This document shows positions 51,123 through 58,989 of a DNA stretch of 64,000 nucleotides, in pieces. This DNA is from Rhodococcus sp. G-MC3 (GTDB taxonomy: Bacteria; Actinomycetota; Actinomycetes; Mycobacteriales; Mycobacteriaceae), in assembly GCF_030063335.1 (NCBI RefSeq), contig NZ_JASISW010000019.1, positions 50,710-114,709 on the forward strand, given 5' to 3'. Position numbers and translations under genes: made by a program. Each line of letters starts with the position of its first letter. Positions within the stretch are counted from its first letter, which is position 1. The notes under the pieces were generated by a model. The model ran no database searches and was not told the origin of the DNA. It saw nothing but the letters and a program-made list of their open reading frames with translations.

Positions 51123-52604
51123 ATGGCCGGGCCCACCCCACCCCACCCCACCCCACCCCACGATGATCACGGCGCAGTCAGCCCGGTCCCACCTGACTCC
51201 GCTCCCACCGAGGCGGCCTCCACACCGTCCGATCAGGCGGATGGGGCCGGACTGCCAGCTCGCCCTGACACCGCCCGCGGTGAGGTCCTCGAGGGTGACG
51301 AGCAGGTGTACGGCTTCCCCGCCGCCCTGTGGCGCACGCTCGAACGCCGACGGCCCCCCGGTGCTGACCTGAGCCGCAGGTTCCGCAGCCCGCTGCGCGG
51401 GCGGTGGCTGACCTCGATCTTCGGATCAGTACTGCTGGTGGGACTGCCGGTCGTCATCATTACCGGACTGCTCTCCTACATCGCGTATGGGCCGCAGTTC
51501 GGGCAGGCCCTACCCGCCGACGTCGGGTTCCTGCGGTTACCGAACTTCGACTGGCCCACCCGCCCGTCCTGGCTGTATCGGCTCACCCAGGGATTGCATG
51601 TCGGTCTCGGCTTGATCCTGATCCCGGTGGTGCTCGCGAAGCTGTGGTCGGTGGTGCCGAAACTGTTCACCTGGCCGCCGGCGCGCTCGATCGCCCAGGT
51701 CCTCGAACGTATCTCCCTGCTCATGCTCGTCGGGGGCATCTTGTTCGAAATCGCGACCGGCGTGCTCAACATCCAGTACGACTACATCTTCGGGTTCGAC
51801 TTCTACACCGCCCATTACTACGGCGGCTGGGTGTTCATCGCTGGATTCGTCGCACACGTCATCTTGAAGCTGCCCTTGATGATCAAAAGCCTGCGCTCAC
51901 GCTCACTGCGTCAGGTTTTGCGTATTTCCCGGGCCGATACCGAGCCGGAAGCACCCGACGACTCAGGCCTGGTGGCAGCCGATCCCGCCCCGGCGACGCT
52001 GAGCCGGCGCGGCGCATTGGCGCTTGTGGGCGGCGGCGCTCTACTGGTGACCGTGCTGACGGTGGGGCAAACGCTCGGCGGGGTTACCCGCCGGGCCGCG
52101 CTGCTGTTACCCCGCGGCCGCGCAGAAGGCTCCGATCCCAACGACTTTCAAATCAACCGCACCGCAGCAGCCGCGCAGATAGACCCCGCTCTCACCGGGC
52201 CCGAGTGGACACTGTCGCTACTAGGTGGGCCGCAGCCGGTCACACTCGACCGCGCCGCACTCGAGGCGATGACCCAGCACACCGCCGTACTCCCGATCGC
52301 GTGTGTCGAAGGATGGTCCACCACCCAGACCTGGACGGGTGTGCGGCTGAGTGATCTCGCCGCTCTGGCCGGGGTTGCGAGTATCGAATCCGCGGCCGTG
52401 TCCTCTCTGGAAAAGGCGGGAGCCTTCAACCGGGCCACCCTGCAGGCCAACCAGATTTTTTCCCCCGATTCGTTGCTCGCTTTGAAGGTCAACGGCGCAG
52501 AGCTCTCCCTCGACCACGGATATCCGGCCCGCATCATCGTCCCCGCGTTGCCCGGGGTGCACAACACCAAATGGGTGCAGTCCATCGAATTCAGGAGTAT
52601 GTGA
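51123..52604 (+). CDS. molybdopterin-dependent oxidoreductase with N-terminal cytochrome b-type membrane domain
   Basis: 493 residues from the ATG at 51123 (gagcggagc upstream). A Pro-rich leader coming from a CCCCA repeat is followed by a membrane domain of about four to five segments (WLTSIFGSVLLVGLPVVIITGLL, LHVGLGLILIPVVLAKLW, ISLLMLVGGILFEIATGVLNIQ, HYYGGWVFIAGFVAHVILKL) with His residues suitable for haem. Another segment (ALALVGGGALLVTVLTVGQTL) leads to the sulfite-oxidase-like molybdopterin domain: GPEWTLSLLGGPQPVTLDRAAL, VLPIACVEGWSTTQTWTGVRL (Cys ligand of Mo) and GYPARIIVPALPGVHNTKWV. It probably oxidises or reduces a small substrate at the membrane with electrons through the haem; substrate unknown. 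The next gene starts two bases later. Confidence 0.9.
   Translation: MAGPTPPHPTPPHDDHGAVSPVPPDSAPTEAASTPSDQADGAGLPARPDTARGEVLEGDEQVYGFPAALWRTLERRRPPGADLSRRFRSPLRGRWLTSIFGSVLLVGLPVVIITGLLSYIAYGPQFGQALPADVGFLRLPNFDWPTRPSWLYRLTQGLHVGLGLILIPVVLAKLWSVVPKLFTWPPARSIAQVLERISLLMLVGGILFEIATGVLNIQYDYIFGFDFYTAHYYGGWVFIAGFVAHVILKLPLMIKSLRSRSLRQVLRISRADTEPEAPDDSGLVAADPAPATLSRRGALALVGGGALLVTVLTVGQTLGGVTRRAALLLPRGRAEGSDPNDFQINRTAAAAQIDPALTGPEWTLSLLGGPQPVTLDRAALEAMTQHTAVLPIACVEGWSTTQTWTGVRLSDLAALAGVASIESAAVSSLEKAGAFNRATLQANQIFSPDSLLALKVNGAELSLDHGYPARIIVPALPGVHNTKWVQSIEFRSM
51132..51160 (+). repeat. CCCCA pentanucleotide repeat at the 5' end of the molybdopterin oxidoreductase gene
   Basis: Five full CCCCA units (51136-51160) plus a partial one, in codons 4-13. 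The unit is not a multiple of three, so gain or loss of a copy would shift the frame. Confidence 0.85.
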
Positions 52605-52605
52605 G

Positions 52606-53181
52606 ATGAATACGATCGGAACCCGTTTCCGCCAGTTCTACGGCTCACACCCGCTACACCTGCTCGTTGTCCTGTTCTCGTTCGCTCTGGCGATCTACAC
52701 CGTCGGCGTCGTCGGGCCGGCGGCGCTGTGGAACAGCGCCGCCTGGTGGCAGTCAATCCTCGTCTGGTTCCTCGGAGCCGTGATCGCCCACGACCTTCTG
52801 CTCTTTCCGCTGTACGCTCTCGCCGACCGCACCTTGACCGCCGGGTCCGCCGCTGTCAATAGCCGGAGGAAGACATCACCGCCGCATATCTCACCACTGA
52901 ACTATGTTCGGATTCCCGCACTCGCCACCGCTGTGCTGTTGCTGCTGTTCTTTCCCGGGATCATCGAGCAAGGCAGCGAGACCTTCGTCGAGGCAACCGG
53001 CTTCACCCAGGAGCCATACCTGCGCCGGTTCCTGGTGTTGACGGCCGTGATCTTCGCCGTCAGCGCACTCGCGTACGCGGTACGGCTCGCTTTGCACGAC
53101 CACCGCCGCCCCGCCCAGGCTGGGCCGGAGCCGGTGGTTCGAGCCGGTGACCGGCCGTCGGACGCGGGGCCCCGAGGGTGA
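52606..53181 (+). CDS. four-helix membrane protein
   Basis: 191 residues with about four hydrophobic segments (LHLLVVLFSFALAIYTVGVV, SILVWFLGAVIAHDLLLFPLY, IPALATAVLLLLFFPGIIE, LVLTAVIFAVSALAYAVRLAL) and a hydrophilic tail (HDHRRPAQAGPEPVVRAGDR). It starts one base after the oxidoreductase stop and overlaps the methyltransferase by 4 bases, so the three genes form a unit. No enzymatic motif. It could be a membrane partner of the molybdopterin oxidoreductase, by position only. Confidence 0.82.
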   Translation: MNTIGTRFRQFYGSHPLHLLVVLFSFALAIYTVGVVGPAALWNSAAWWQSILVWFLGAVIAHDLLLFPLYALADRTLTAGSAAVNSRRKTSPPHISPLNYVRIPALATAVLLLLFFPGIIEQGSETFVEATGFTQEPYLRRFLVLTAVIFAVSALAYAVRLALHDHRRPAQAGPEPVVRAGDRPSDAGPRG

Positions 53182-53930
53182 CGCAGCTACCGGACGCAGA
53201 ACAGACCACACAGCATGAAGGCCCGACACTGCATTCGATCCATGATGCGGCGGATAACGAATTCGACGGGGCCGTAGAGTCTTTCGACGCACTCACCGCC
53301 GACGACCTGTTCAAACGGGCGGAGGCAGGTTTGCCGTGCTGGATCCGCGATACCAGCGGCGTCCGTCGCCCACTACCGGTCGAACGTTGGATGGGTTGGA
53401 CGGCAAGCGCAGCGGACCGGTTCGCCGATCATGCCCTGCTTGCGCCGTGTACCGGTCCGACCCTCGACCTCGGCTGCGGGCCGGGCCGGCTCACCGCTGC
53501 CCTGACCGCCAGAGGAGTGTCCTCACTGGGAGTCGACAGATCCGCCACCGCGGTGGCGATGACCATCCGCCGCGGTGGGAAAGCTATCCGACAGGACATT
53601 TTCGACACCCTTCCCGACGCCGGGCGCTGGGCGCACGTCCTGCTCGCCGACGGCAACATCGGCATCGGCGGAGACCCCCTCCGCCTACTCTGTAAGGCCC
53701 GCGATCTTATCGCGGCCGGCGGCACTGTCATCACCGAAATCGACCCGCCCACAACGGCGCTCCGATACGAGCTCGTGCGGTGGGAAACCGACACTGCCGT
53801 CAGCGGCTGGTTCCCCTGGGCCAGCGTCGGAACCGGGGCGATCACCGAACTCGCTGCCGCCGCAGGCCTGCACATGGAATCCATCGACGACATCGAGGGG
53901 CGATTCGTCGCCAGACTGCGCAAATACTAA
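53178..53930 (+). CDS. class I SAM-dependent methyltransferase
   Basis: 250 residues from GTG. The Rossmann methyltransferase motif I is TLDLGCGPGRLTAAL, followed by SSLGVDRSATAVAM (motif II acid) and ADGNIGIGGDPLRLL. The N-terminal ~75 residues (LFKRAEAGLPCWIRDTSG, WMGWTASAADRFADHALL) are an extra part of the family. Substrate unknown. It is the third gene of the oxidoreductase unit; no other pathway enzymes are present. Confidence 0.88.
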   Translation: MTQLPDAEQTTQHEGPTLHSIHDAADNEFDGAVESFDALTADDLFKRAEAGLPCWIRDTSGVRRPLPVERWMGWTASAADRFADHALLAPCTGPTLDLGCGPGRLTAALTARGVSSLGVDRSATAVAMTIRRGGKAIRQDIFDTLPDAGRWAHVLLADGNIGIGGDPLRLLCKARDLIAAGGTVITEIDPPTTALRYELVRWETDTAVSGWFPWASVGTGAITELAAAAGLHMESIDDIEGRFVARLRKY

Positions 53931-54206
53931 GTGGCTAGGGAGAATTCCGAGCGGCCCTCAGAAATATTGTTCGACTGTTTCGCCCGTGCCGACATGGCGC
54001 GATATCGAGCCAACGCGATGGTGTGGACCGCCACTACACCGTACTGCAGTGACCGCTGTCTTGTCGGAACATACGCACAGGTAAGTGAGCGATGACGAAT
54101 CCGCAGCGAGCGCACCGTCCAGAGGAATCCGGCATGTCTGATCCAATTCGAGATCCCTACAGATCCCGGGTCGCGGTGTCGCCGCCGCCGAACCGGGGTA
54201 CGACAA
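53931..54206 (+). other. 276-bp intergenic stretch, nothing recognised
   Basis: No open frame, strong hairpin or repeat that I can support. A promoter for the membrane protein gene at 54207 must be here or within the preceding unit. Confidence 0.4.
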
Positions 54207-55163
54207 ATGTATGGAAGCTCAGGGACACTCCGCGGTGACGACCACCGCGCAGGTCCGGACGATCGCCGCACGGTGACCGTTGGGTTGGTGGCGGACTCCG
54301 GTTTCGCTACGGCGATCGCATCAGCGATAGAGAATGCGCTATCGCTGACAATCATCATCGACGGGGAGGAGGTCGACCTCGAAGTCGACCGCGCAGCAGT
54401 GACTTTGCCGCCGACAGCTACTGGTTCCACACCTCCGGGCCAATGGCTCGAATCCGTCCAAGCAACCAACACATACGACATCGTGCTCTGCATTTCCGAG
54501 GTGCCGCGGCGCCTCGGAGCTCATCCTGTCGTCGCCGAGCTTCATGCTGGAACGACCGCCGTGCTGTACGTCCCCTCGTTCGGAACCATCGCAGTGCGGC
54601 GCCGCGCGGTGGCCACCGCGGTCGCCATTGTTCACGACCTGCTCGACACCGACACCGATTCACGTCCGCGACTTCGGCGCACCATGTCGACGTGGGCACC
54701 TGGCCCCGACGCCGACAACGGCGGAGAGCGCGTGCTACTCACCCCCGGCATGCTCGGACGACTACGTCTGGTGATGGGCATGATTCGATGCAATCGGCCC
54801 TGGCGTCTGGTCCCCACCTTGTCCACTGCGCTCGCTGCCGCAAGCGCTGCGTCGGCGTTCGGTGTCTTCTATGCCAACATCTGGCAGATGGCGGCTTCGA
54901 TGACCGGCACACGTCTGGTCCTGGTGGGGGTCGCTGCAATGGTCGCCATCACCGCGTGGTTGATCCTTCCCCACGGACTGTGGGAACGCCGGTCCTTTCG
55001 GCCCTCGGCTACCGACCGACGGATGTACAACGCGGCCACCCTCGGCACCGTCGTAACCGGAGCGCTGTGCATGTTCACCGTGCTGTTCGCGGTCGTTCTG
55101 GTCTCCGCCGCGATCGTCATCTCGCCCCGGTTTCTCACCGAACAACTCGGCCGGCGTCACTAA
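54207..55163 (+). CDS. membrane protein of unknown function beside IS1380
   Basis: 318 residues. The N-terminal half (~1-190) is soluble: VTVGLVADSGFATAIASAIENALSLTIIIDGEEVDLEV, NTYDIVLCISEVPRR and GTTAVLYVPSFGTIAVRRR. The C-terminal half has three hydrophobic segments (LVPTLSTALAAASAASAFGVFY, RLVLVGVAAMVAITAWLILPHG, TLGTVVTGALCMFTVLFAVVLV). Its stop is the last codon before the IS1380 terminal repeat. The end VSAAIVISPRFLTEQLGRRH reads as natural, but truncation by the insertion cannot be excluded. I do not recognise the family. Confidence 0.7.
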   Translation: MYGSSGTLRGDDHRAGPDDRRTVTVGLVADSGFATAIASAIENALSLTIIIDGEEVDLEVDRAAVTLPPTATGSTPPGQWLESVQATNTYDIVLCISEVPRRLGAHPVVAELHAGTTAVLYVPSFGTIAVRRRAVATAVAIVHDLLDTDTDSRPRLRRTMSTWAPGPDADNGGERVLLTPGMLGRLRLVMGMIRCNRPWRLVPTLSTALAAASAASAFGVFYANIWQMAASMTGTRLVLVGVAAMVAITAWLILPHGLWERRSFRPSATDRRMYNAATLGTVVTGALCMFTVLFAVVLVSAAIVISPRFLTEQLGRRH

Positions 55164-55164
55164 G

Positions 55165-56867
55165 CCTGAATTCACCGATGGGCTGAGTGCGTGACCTTGA
55201 ATCATGTTGCGCAGTGTGGGCTTGGCTATGGGCGTGGCGGAGTGCCCGATCTCGGGTGTCGGGTTGTTCCACTGGATCTTTCGCGTTGTGGGCGGGCTGG
55301 ATCTGTTCGGTTAGGCGAGGATGTAAGCGTTGCGGCCGAACATGCTGTCGAACAACGCAGTCCAGCTTGCTTCCCAGGGCCACTTCTCCGGTAGGTGCAG
55401 GGTGATTTTCCGGGCCGAAGAGGCGATCCGTGCGGGCACCGAGATCAGCGTGCGCCGGATGGTCCCGGTCGTAGCTTTCGCGAGCTTGTCTTCGCCGGTC
55501 AATGTCGCGGCGGCGCGGGTGAGATTGAACGCCATCACCGCGCAGACCAGCCAAGCGGCGTTGGCGTTGAAGTGACCTGAGGGCATGTGGGCGAGGGCGG
55601 AGTTCTTCAGGTCGGCGTGGACCTGTTCGATGACCGCGTGCCGGCGATGGGTTTGGTCGGCGGCGACGGTATCGAGGTCGGCAGGGTCGGTGGTGGTGAA
55701 GAAAGCGTGGAAGCGCCACACGTCGAACAACTCGCCTTGGCCCTGGTCTTTCTTCGGGCGTAGATCGGGGATGCGGCGCACGACGAGCCGGCCGGGAACG
55801 TGATGAGCTTTCTTCTGGGAGGCGAACGTAGTGAACGGTATCTCGGCGACTTCCGCGACGGAGATCCACTGCGCGGTGGTGTCGTCGTAGAGGGCGTTGG
55901 TGTATCGGATCGGTGTCCAGGCGCCGTCGTCGATCGAGCTGATTGCGGTCTTGATCACCGAGTTCAGTCCGGTGGTGATCGAAACGTCCACCCCGCCTCG
56001 GATCGCTGCGCCGATGCTCGGGTATCCGAAATACGCCGAATCGGCCCGCAGCAACGGCTTCGGTGGTGCCCCGGGGTTGCCGGTGTCGCCGGCCGCTGCA
56101 TTCGTGCGGAGTCGGTCGAGGGTGGTGAGGGTATCGGCGATCATGCGTGCTGCTCCGCGGGCGGACCCGCAGGCACCTTTGCGGAGCCGTTGGGCGGTGA
56201 TGACCGGTGCCGCGGTCTCGGTGGTGACGGTGGCGATCAGGGAGTTGAGGCCGCGGACGCCGGAGTAGCCGTAGCCGGAGCCTTGTTTGCCGTGTCCGTG
56301 GACTTCGATGATGGAGTCGTCGATGTCGATCATCACCCGTTCGGTATCGATACCTGCCAGCAGCGGGGTGCGCTCAGTGAGAGCCTGCAGTAGCCGGGAG
56401 GCGACGGCGTCGAGCTGTCGGACGTGCCCGAACCGGAACTGGCGAAGAAACGATCCCAACGTCGAGGGTGCGTAGGGCCGCTCGAACAGGATGTGCATCG
56501 CCCCGTGCCGCAGGATCGCCATGTCGGAGATGCTGTCCGCACCCGCGACCATGCCCGCGACGAGGGCTCCGATCTTGCGGCCGGCGTTCGCGCCTTTGTC
56601 CGTCGGCACGCTCAGATGCTCATCGACCAGGGCGTGCAGCCCTGACCTGTGAGCCAGCGCCATCACTGGAACCAACCCGACCGCGGACACCAGATTGGGG
56701 TCGTCGAAGGATGCGGCAGCGACAGGTCGGGTGTGAGATAGTTGCATCTGCGAGATGCCCTTCGTAGTGGTCAGAATTTGTTCTGTGAGAAGTCTTATTC
56801 TTCACCACTACAGGGCATTTCATGTCTACGGCACGCGACCATCCGTCACCGGATCGGTGCATTCAGG
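55165..56867 (-). mobile_element. complete IS1380-family insertion sequence (copy 2)
   Basis: Terminal inverted repeats cctgaattcaccgat (55165-55179) and atcggtgcattcagg (56853-56867) match at 14 of 15 positions. One full transposase gene is inside. The flanks are ctaag on the left and tttaac on the right, which do not match, so no target duplication is visible. An inner inverted repeat pair lies before the transposase start (56755-56772 with 56804-56819). Confidence 0.9.
55311..56747 (-). CDS. IS1380-family transposase
   Basis: 478 residues, normal length. DDE catalytic regions: MIDIDDSIIEVHGHGKQGSG, RADSAYFGYPSIGAAIRGG and EQVHADLKNSALAHMPSG. The C-terminus SARKITLHLPEKWPWEASWT is complete. 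No frameshift seen, so the element may be active. Confidence 0.95.
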   Translation of the reverse strand: MQLSHTRPVAAASFDDPNLVSAVGLVPVMALAHRSGLHALVDEHLSVPTDKGANAGRKIGALVAGMVAGADSISDMAILRHGAMHILFERPYAPSTLGSFLRQFRFGHVRQLDAVASRLLQALTERTPLLAGIDTERVMIDIDDSIIEVHGHGKQGSGYGYSGVRGLNSLIATVTTETAAPVITAQRLRKGACGSARGAARMIADTLTTLDRLRTNAAAGDTGNPGAPPKPLLRADSAYFGYPSIGAAIRGGVDVSITTGLNSVIKTAISSIDDGAWTPIRYTNALYDDTTAQWISVAEVAEIPFTTFASQKKAHHVPGRLVVRRIPDLRPKKDQGQGELFDVWRFHAFFTTTDPADLDTVAADQTHRRHAVIEQVHADLKNSALAHMPSGHFNANAAWLVCAVMAFNLTRAAATLTGEDKLAKATTGTIRRTLISVPARIASSARKITLHLPEKWPWEASWTALFDSMFGRNAYILA

Positions 56868-57476
56868 TTTAACCCGATCTTGTCGAGGTTGCGCCCGCGT
56901 TCGAAGCCTGGCATTCCGCGCTCGACTACAAAGAGGCTGAAGCCTTGCGCCCCGATGTCGGGATCAGTGCACGCAACGACGATGACGATATCGGCGTTGA
57001 TGCCGTTGGTGATGAACGTCTTGGACCCGTTGAGAATCCAGTCATCACCGTCACGGACAGCCCTGGTCTTGATTCCCTGGATGTCGCTGCCGGTTCCGGG
57101 TTCGGTCATTGCGATCGCTGAGATCAGTTCTCCCGAGGCGAATCCCGGCAGCCAACGCTGCTTCTGCTCGTCGTTACACAGATCGACCAGATACGGCGCC
57201 ACGACGTCGTTGTGGAGCATGAAACCGATACCGCTGTAACCACCCTTGGTGGCTTCCTCCGTGATGACGACGTTGTATCGAAAGTCTTTGACACCTCCGC
57301 CACCGAATTCCTCGGGAACGGCCATTCCCAGAAAACCTTGCTTGCCGGCTTCCACCCAGACGTCGCGATCGACGATGTTCTGCTCTTCCCACTTGTCGTG
57401 GAAGGGCGCCACGTGCTGTGCCAAGTGATCCGTCCCGGGTTTGATGCCGCTTCGTTCTTTGTGAAGGATGAAGCAC

Positions 57477-57791
57477 ATGTCGAAGCGTTACCCGGCCGAG
57501 CAACGTGAGCGTGCGGTGAGGATGGTCCTCGACCATCTCCACGAGTACAACTCCGTGTACGGCGCGTGCAAGGCGATCGAACCGAAATTGGGTGTCGGCG
57601 CGGAGTCACTCCGGCTCTGGACACGCCAAGCTCAGATCGATGCCAACCAAGCTCCCGGTGCAACGACCGAGGAGCAACAGCGCATCAAGGAACTCGAGCG
57701 TGAGAACCGAGATCTCAAGGAAGCCAACGAAATTCTGAAGTCGGCATCGATTTTCTTCGCGAGGGAGCTCGACCCTCGCCGCCGCAGATAG
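57477..57791 (+). CDS. IS3 family OrfA (HTH protein)
   Basis: 104 residues from the ATG at 57477 (an ATG at 57468 adds three residues). Basic HTH protein: KRYPAEQRERAVRMVLDHL and ESLRLWTRQAQIDANQAPG, then a leucine-zipper-like segment (IKELERENRDLKEANEILK) for dimerisation. The end ELDPRRRR is where the ribosome is expected to slip to the -1 frame to give the OrfAB transposase. Confidence 0.92.
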   Translation: MSKRYPAEQRERAVRMVLDHLHEYNSVYGACKAIEPKLGVGAESLRLWTRQAQIDANQAPGATTEEQQRIKELERENRDLKEANEILKSASIFFARELDPRRRR

Positions 57792-57808
57792 TCCAGTTCA
57801 TCGATCAG

Positions 57809-58738
57809 ATGCATGCACAGAACTACCGGGTCGAGTCGATCTGCCGCGTGCTCACCGAGCACGGCGTGCAGGTCGCCCCACGCACGTACCGCAACTGGAA
57901 GAGCGCACCACCATCGGCCCGCACGATCTCCGACGCGTACCTCACCGCCGCGCTCCGCGACACGGTCGGCGAACCTGAAGAGCTCTACGGCCGCCGCAAG
58001 ATGTATCGCCACCTGCGCAGGAAGGGCCATAGCGCGGCTGCCTGCACAGTCGACCGACTGATGGGCGACGAGGGTATGTCCGGCGTTGTCCGAGGCAGGC
58101 GGCACCGCACCACGATTCAGGGCGGTAAGAATTCCACACGGGCCCCTGACCTGCTCGACCGTGATTTCACTTCCGAGGCCCCGAATCGGAAGTGGGTCAC
58201 CGACTTCACGTACACCAGGACGTGGGCGGGGTTCGTCTACGTCGCGTTCGTCATCGACTGCTTCTCCCGAGCGATCGTCGGTTGGCACGCCTCGACGGTC
58301 AAAGACACCACTATGGTCACCACCGCGTTGAAGATGGCGCTGTGGCGACGAGATCACGGTGGACACCGCGTCGGACCCGGCCTCATTCATCACAGCGACG
58401 CCGGCAGCCAAGGTCAATACACCTCGATCGCGTTCGCGGAAACGCTTGTGCTCGAGGGCATTGCGGCATCGATCGGAAGTGTCGGGGATGCCTACGACAA
58501 TGCGTTGGCGGAGAGCACAATTGGGTTATTCAAGACCGAGGCGGTATCGAAGCGGAGCCCGTTCCTGAACGGGCCGATGAAGACCATCGACGATGTCGAG
58601 TTTGCCACGATGGGGTGGGTCGACTGGTTCAACCAACGCCGACTCCACAGCACCCTCGACTACCTCACACCAGAAGAGTTCGAGGAGGTCTACTACAGTC
58701 AAGAATCGCCACTCCGCCCGGAGATGTTGCAAGCGTAG
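57809..58738 (+). CDS. IS3 family OrfB (DDE integrase domain)
   Basis: 309 residues from the ATG at 57809. The frame is open further upstream (QIVQFIDQ before the Met), consistent with fusion to OrfA by -1 frameshifting. DDE residues: RKWVTDFTYTRTWAGF (first Asp), LIHHSDAGSQGQYTSI (second Asp) and GDAYDNALAESTIGLFKTE (Glu). It ends QESPLRPEMLQA as usual for the family. Intact. Confidence 0.94.
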   Translation: MHAQNYRVESICRVLTEHGVQVAPRTYRNWKSAPPSARTISDAYLTAALRDTVGEPEELYGRRKMYRHLRRKGHSAAACTVDRLMGDEGMSGVVRGRRHRTTIQGGKNSTRAPDLLDRDFTSEAPNRKWVTDFTYTRTWAGFVYVAFVIDCFSRAIVGWHASTVKDTTMVTTALKMALWRRDHGGHRVGPGLIHHSDAGSQGQYTSIAFAETLVLEGIAASIGSVGDAYDNALAESTIGLFKTEAVSKRSPFLNGPMKTIDDVEFATMGWVDWFNQRRLHSTLDYLTPEEFEEVYYSQESPLRPEMLQA

Positions 58739-58880
58739 GAGCGGCAAGAAACCTGGGACGGTTCAAAGAACTTCTGGATGGACTCCCGGAAAAGATCATG
58801 CTCCGGTTCGAACAGGGAACGTTCCACGCCAACTCCTACTACGTCGATGTTTTGTGGACAAACTGAATTTCGTTGCGTCC

Positions 58881-58908
58881 GTTCGTACTGTCGTAGGACA
58901 GTACGAAC
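58881..58908 (+). promoter_or_regulatory. perfect 12-bp-arm palindrome between P450 and acyl-CoA dehydrogenase genes
   Basis: gttcgtactgtc (58881-58892) and gacagtacgaac (58897-58908) with a 4-base centre, about 55 bases upstream of the dehydrogenase start and about 80 bases beyond the P450 stop, both on the - strand. It could be the dehydrogenase operator or a P450 terminator; moderate GC content and absence of a T-tail favour an operator. Confidence 0.5.
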
Positions 58909-58989
58909 TCGTCAGAGCATTCGTCGATGATGTGAGCGATCAGGATCGGTGACTGCATCCGCCTGCAGAACAAACTTTCTGGCGTATCC

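Larger units (their letters stand above)
57426..58765 (+). mobile_element. IS3-family insertion sequence
   Basis: 1340 bp. The terminal repeats are tgatccgtcccgggttt (57426 on) and the reverse complement of aaacctgggacggttca (ending 58765); 21 of 25 terminal bases pair. A 3-bp target duplication AAG flanks it (57423-57425 and 58766-58768), as expected for IS3. It encodes orfA and orfB, the latter in the -1 frame. Confidence 0.93.
56868..58827 (-). pseudogene. acyl-CoA dehydrogenase gene, interrupted by IS3 and truncated by IS1380
   Basis: Removing the IS3 element (57426-58765) and one copy of its AAG duplication joins the frames: the start GTG at 58827 (taggag upstream) reads VERSLFEPEHDLFRESIQKF, then LAQHVAPFHDKWEEQNIVD and onward. 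About 205 residues then follow acyl-CoA dehydrogenase, including AVPEEFGGGG, SGIGFMLHNDVVAPYLVDLC, ISAIAMTEPGTGSDIQGIKT and WILNGSKTFITNGINADIVI. The frame ends at FERGRNLDKIG, where IS1380 DNA begins; a typical protein would continue ~180 residues with the catalytic Glu region. It cannot be functional. Confidence 0.9.

Noticed and set aside
57468..57478. Acyl-CoA dehydrogenase start at 57478 (MCFILHKERSG)
   Set aside because: This Met lies inside the IS3 end; the natural start is the GTG at 58827 on the far side of the IS.
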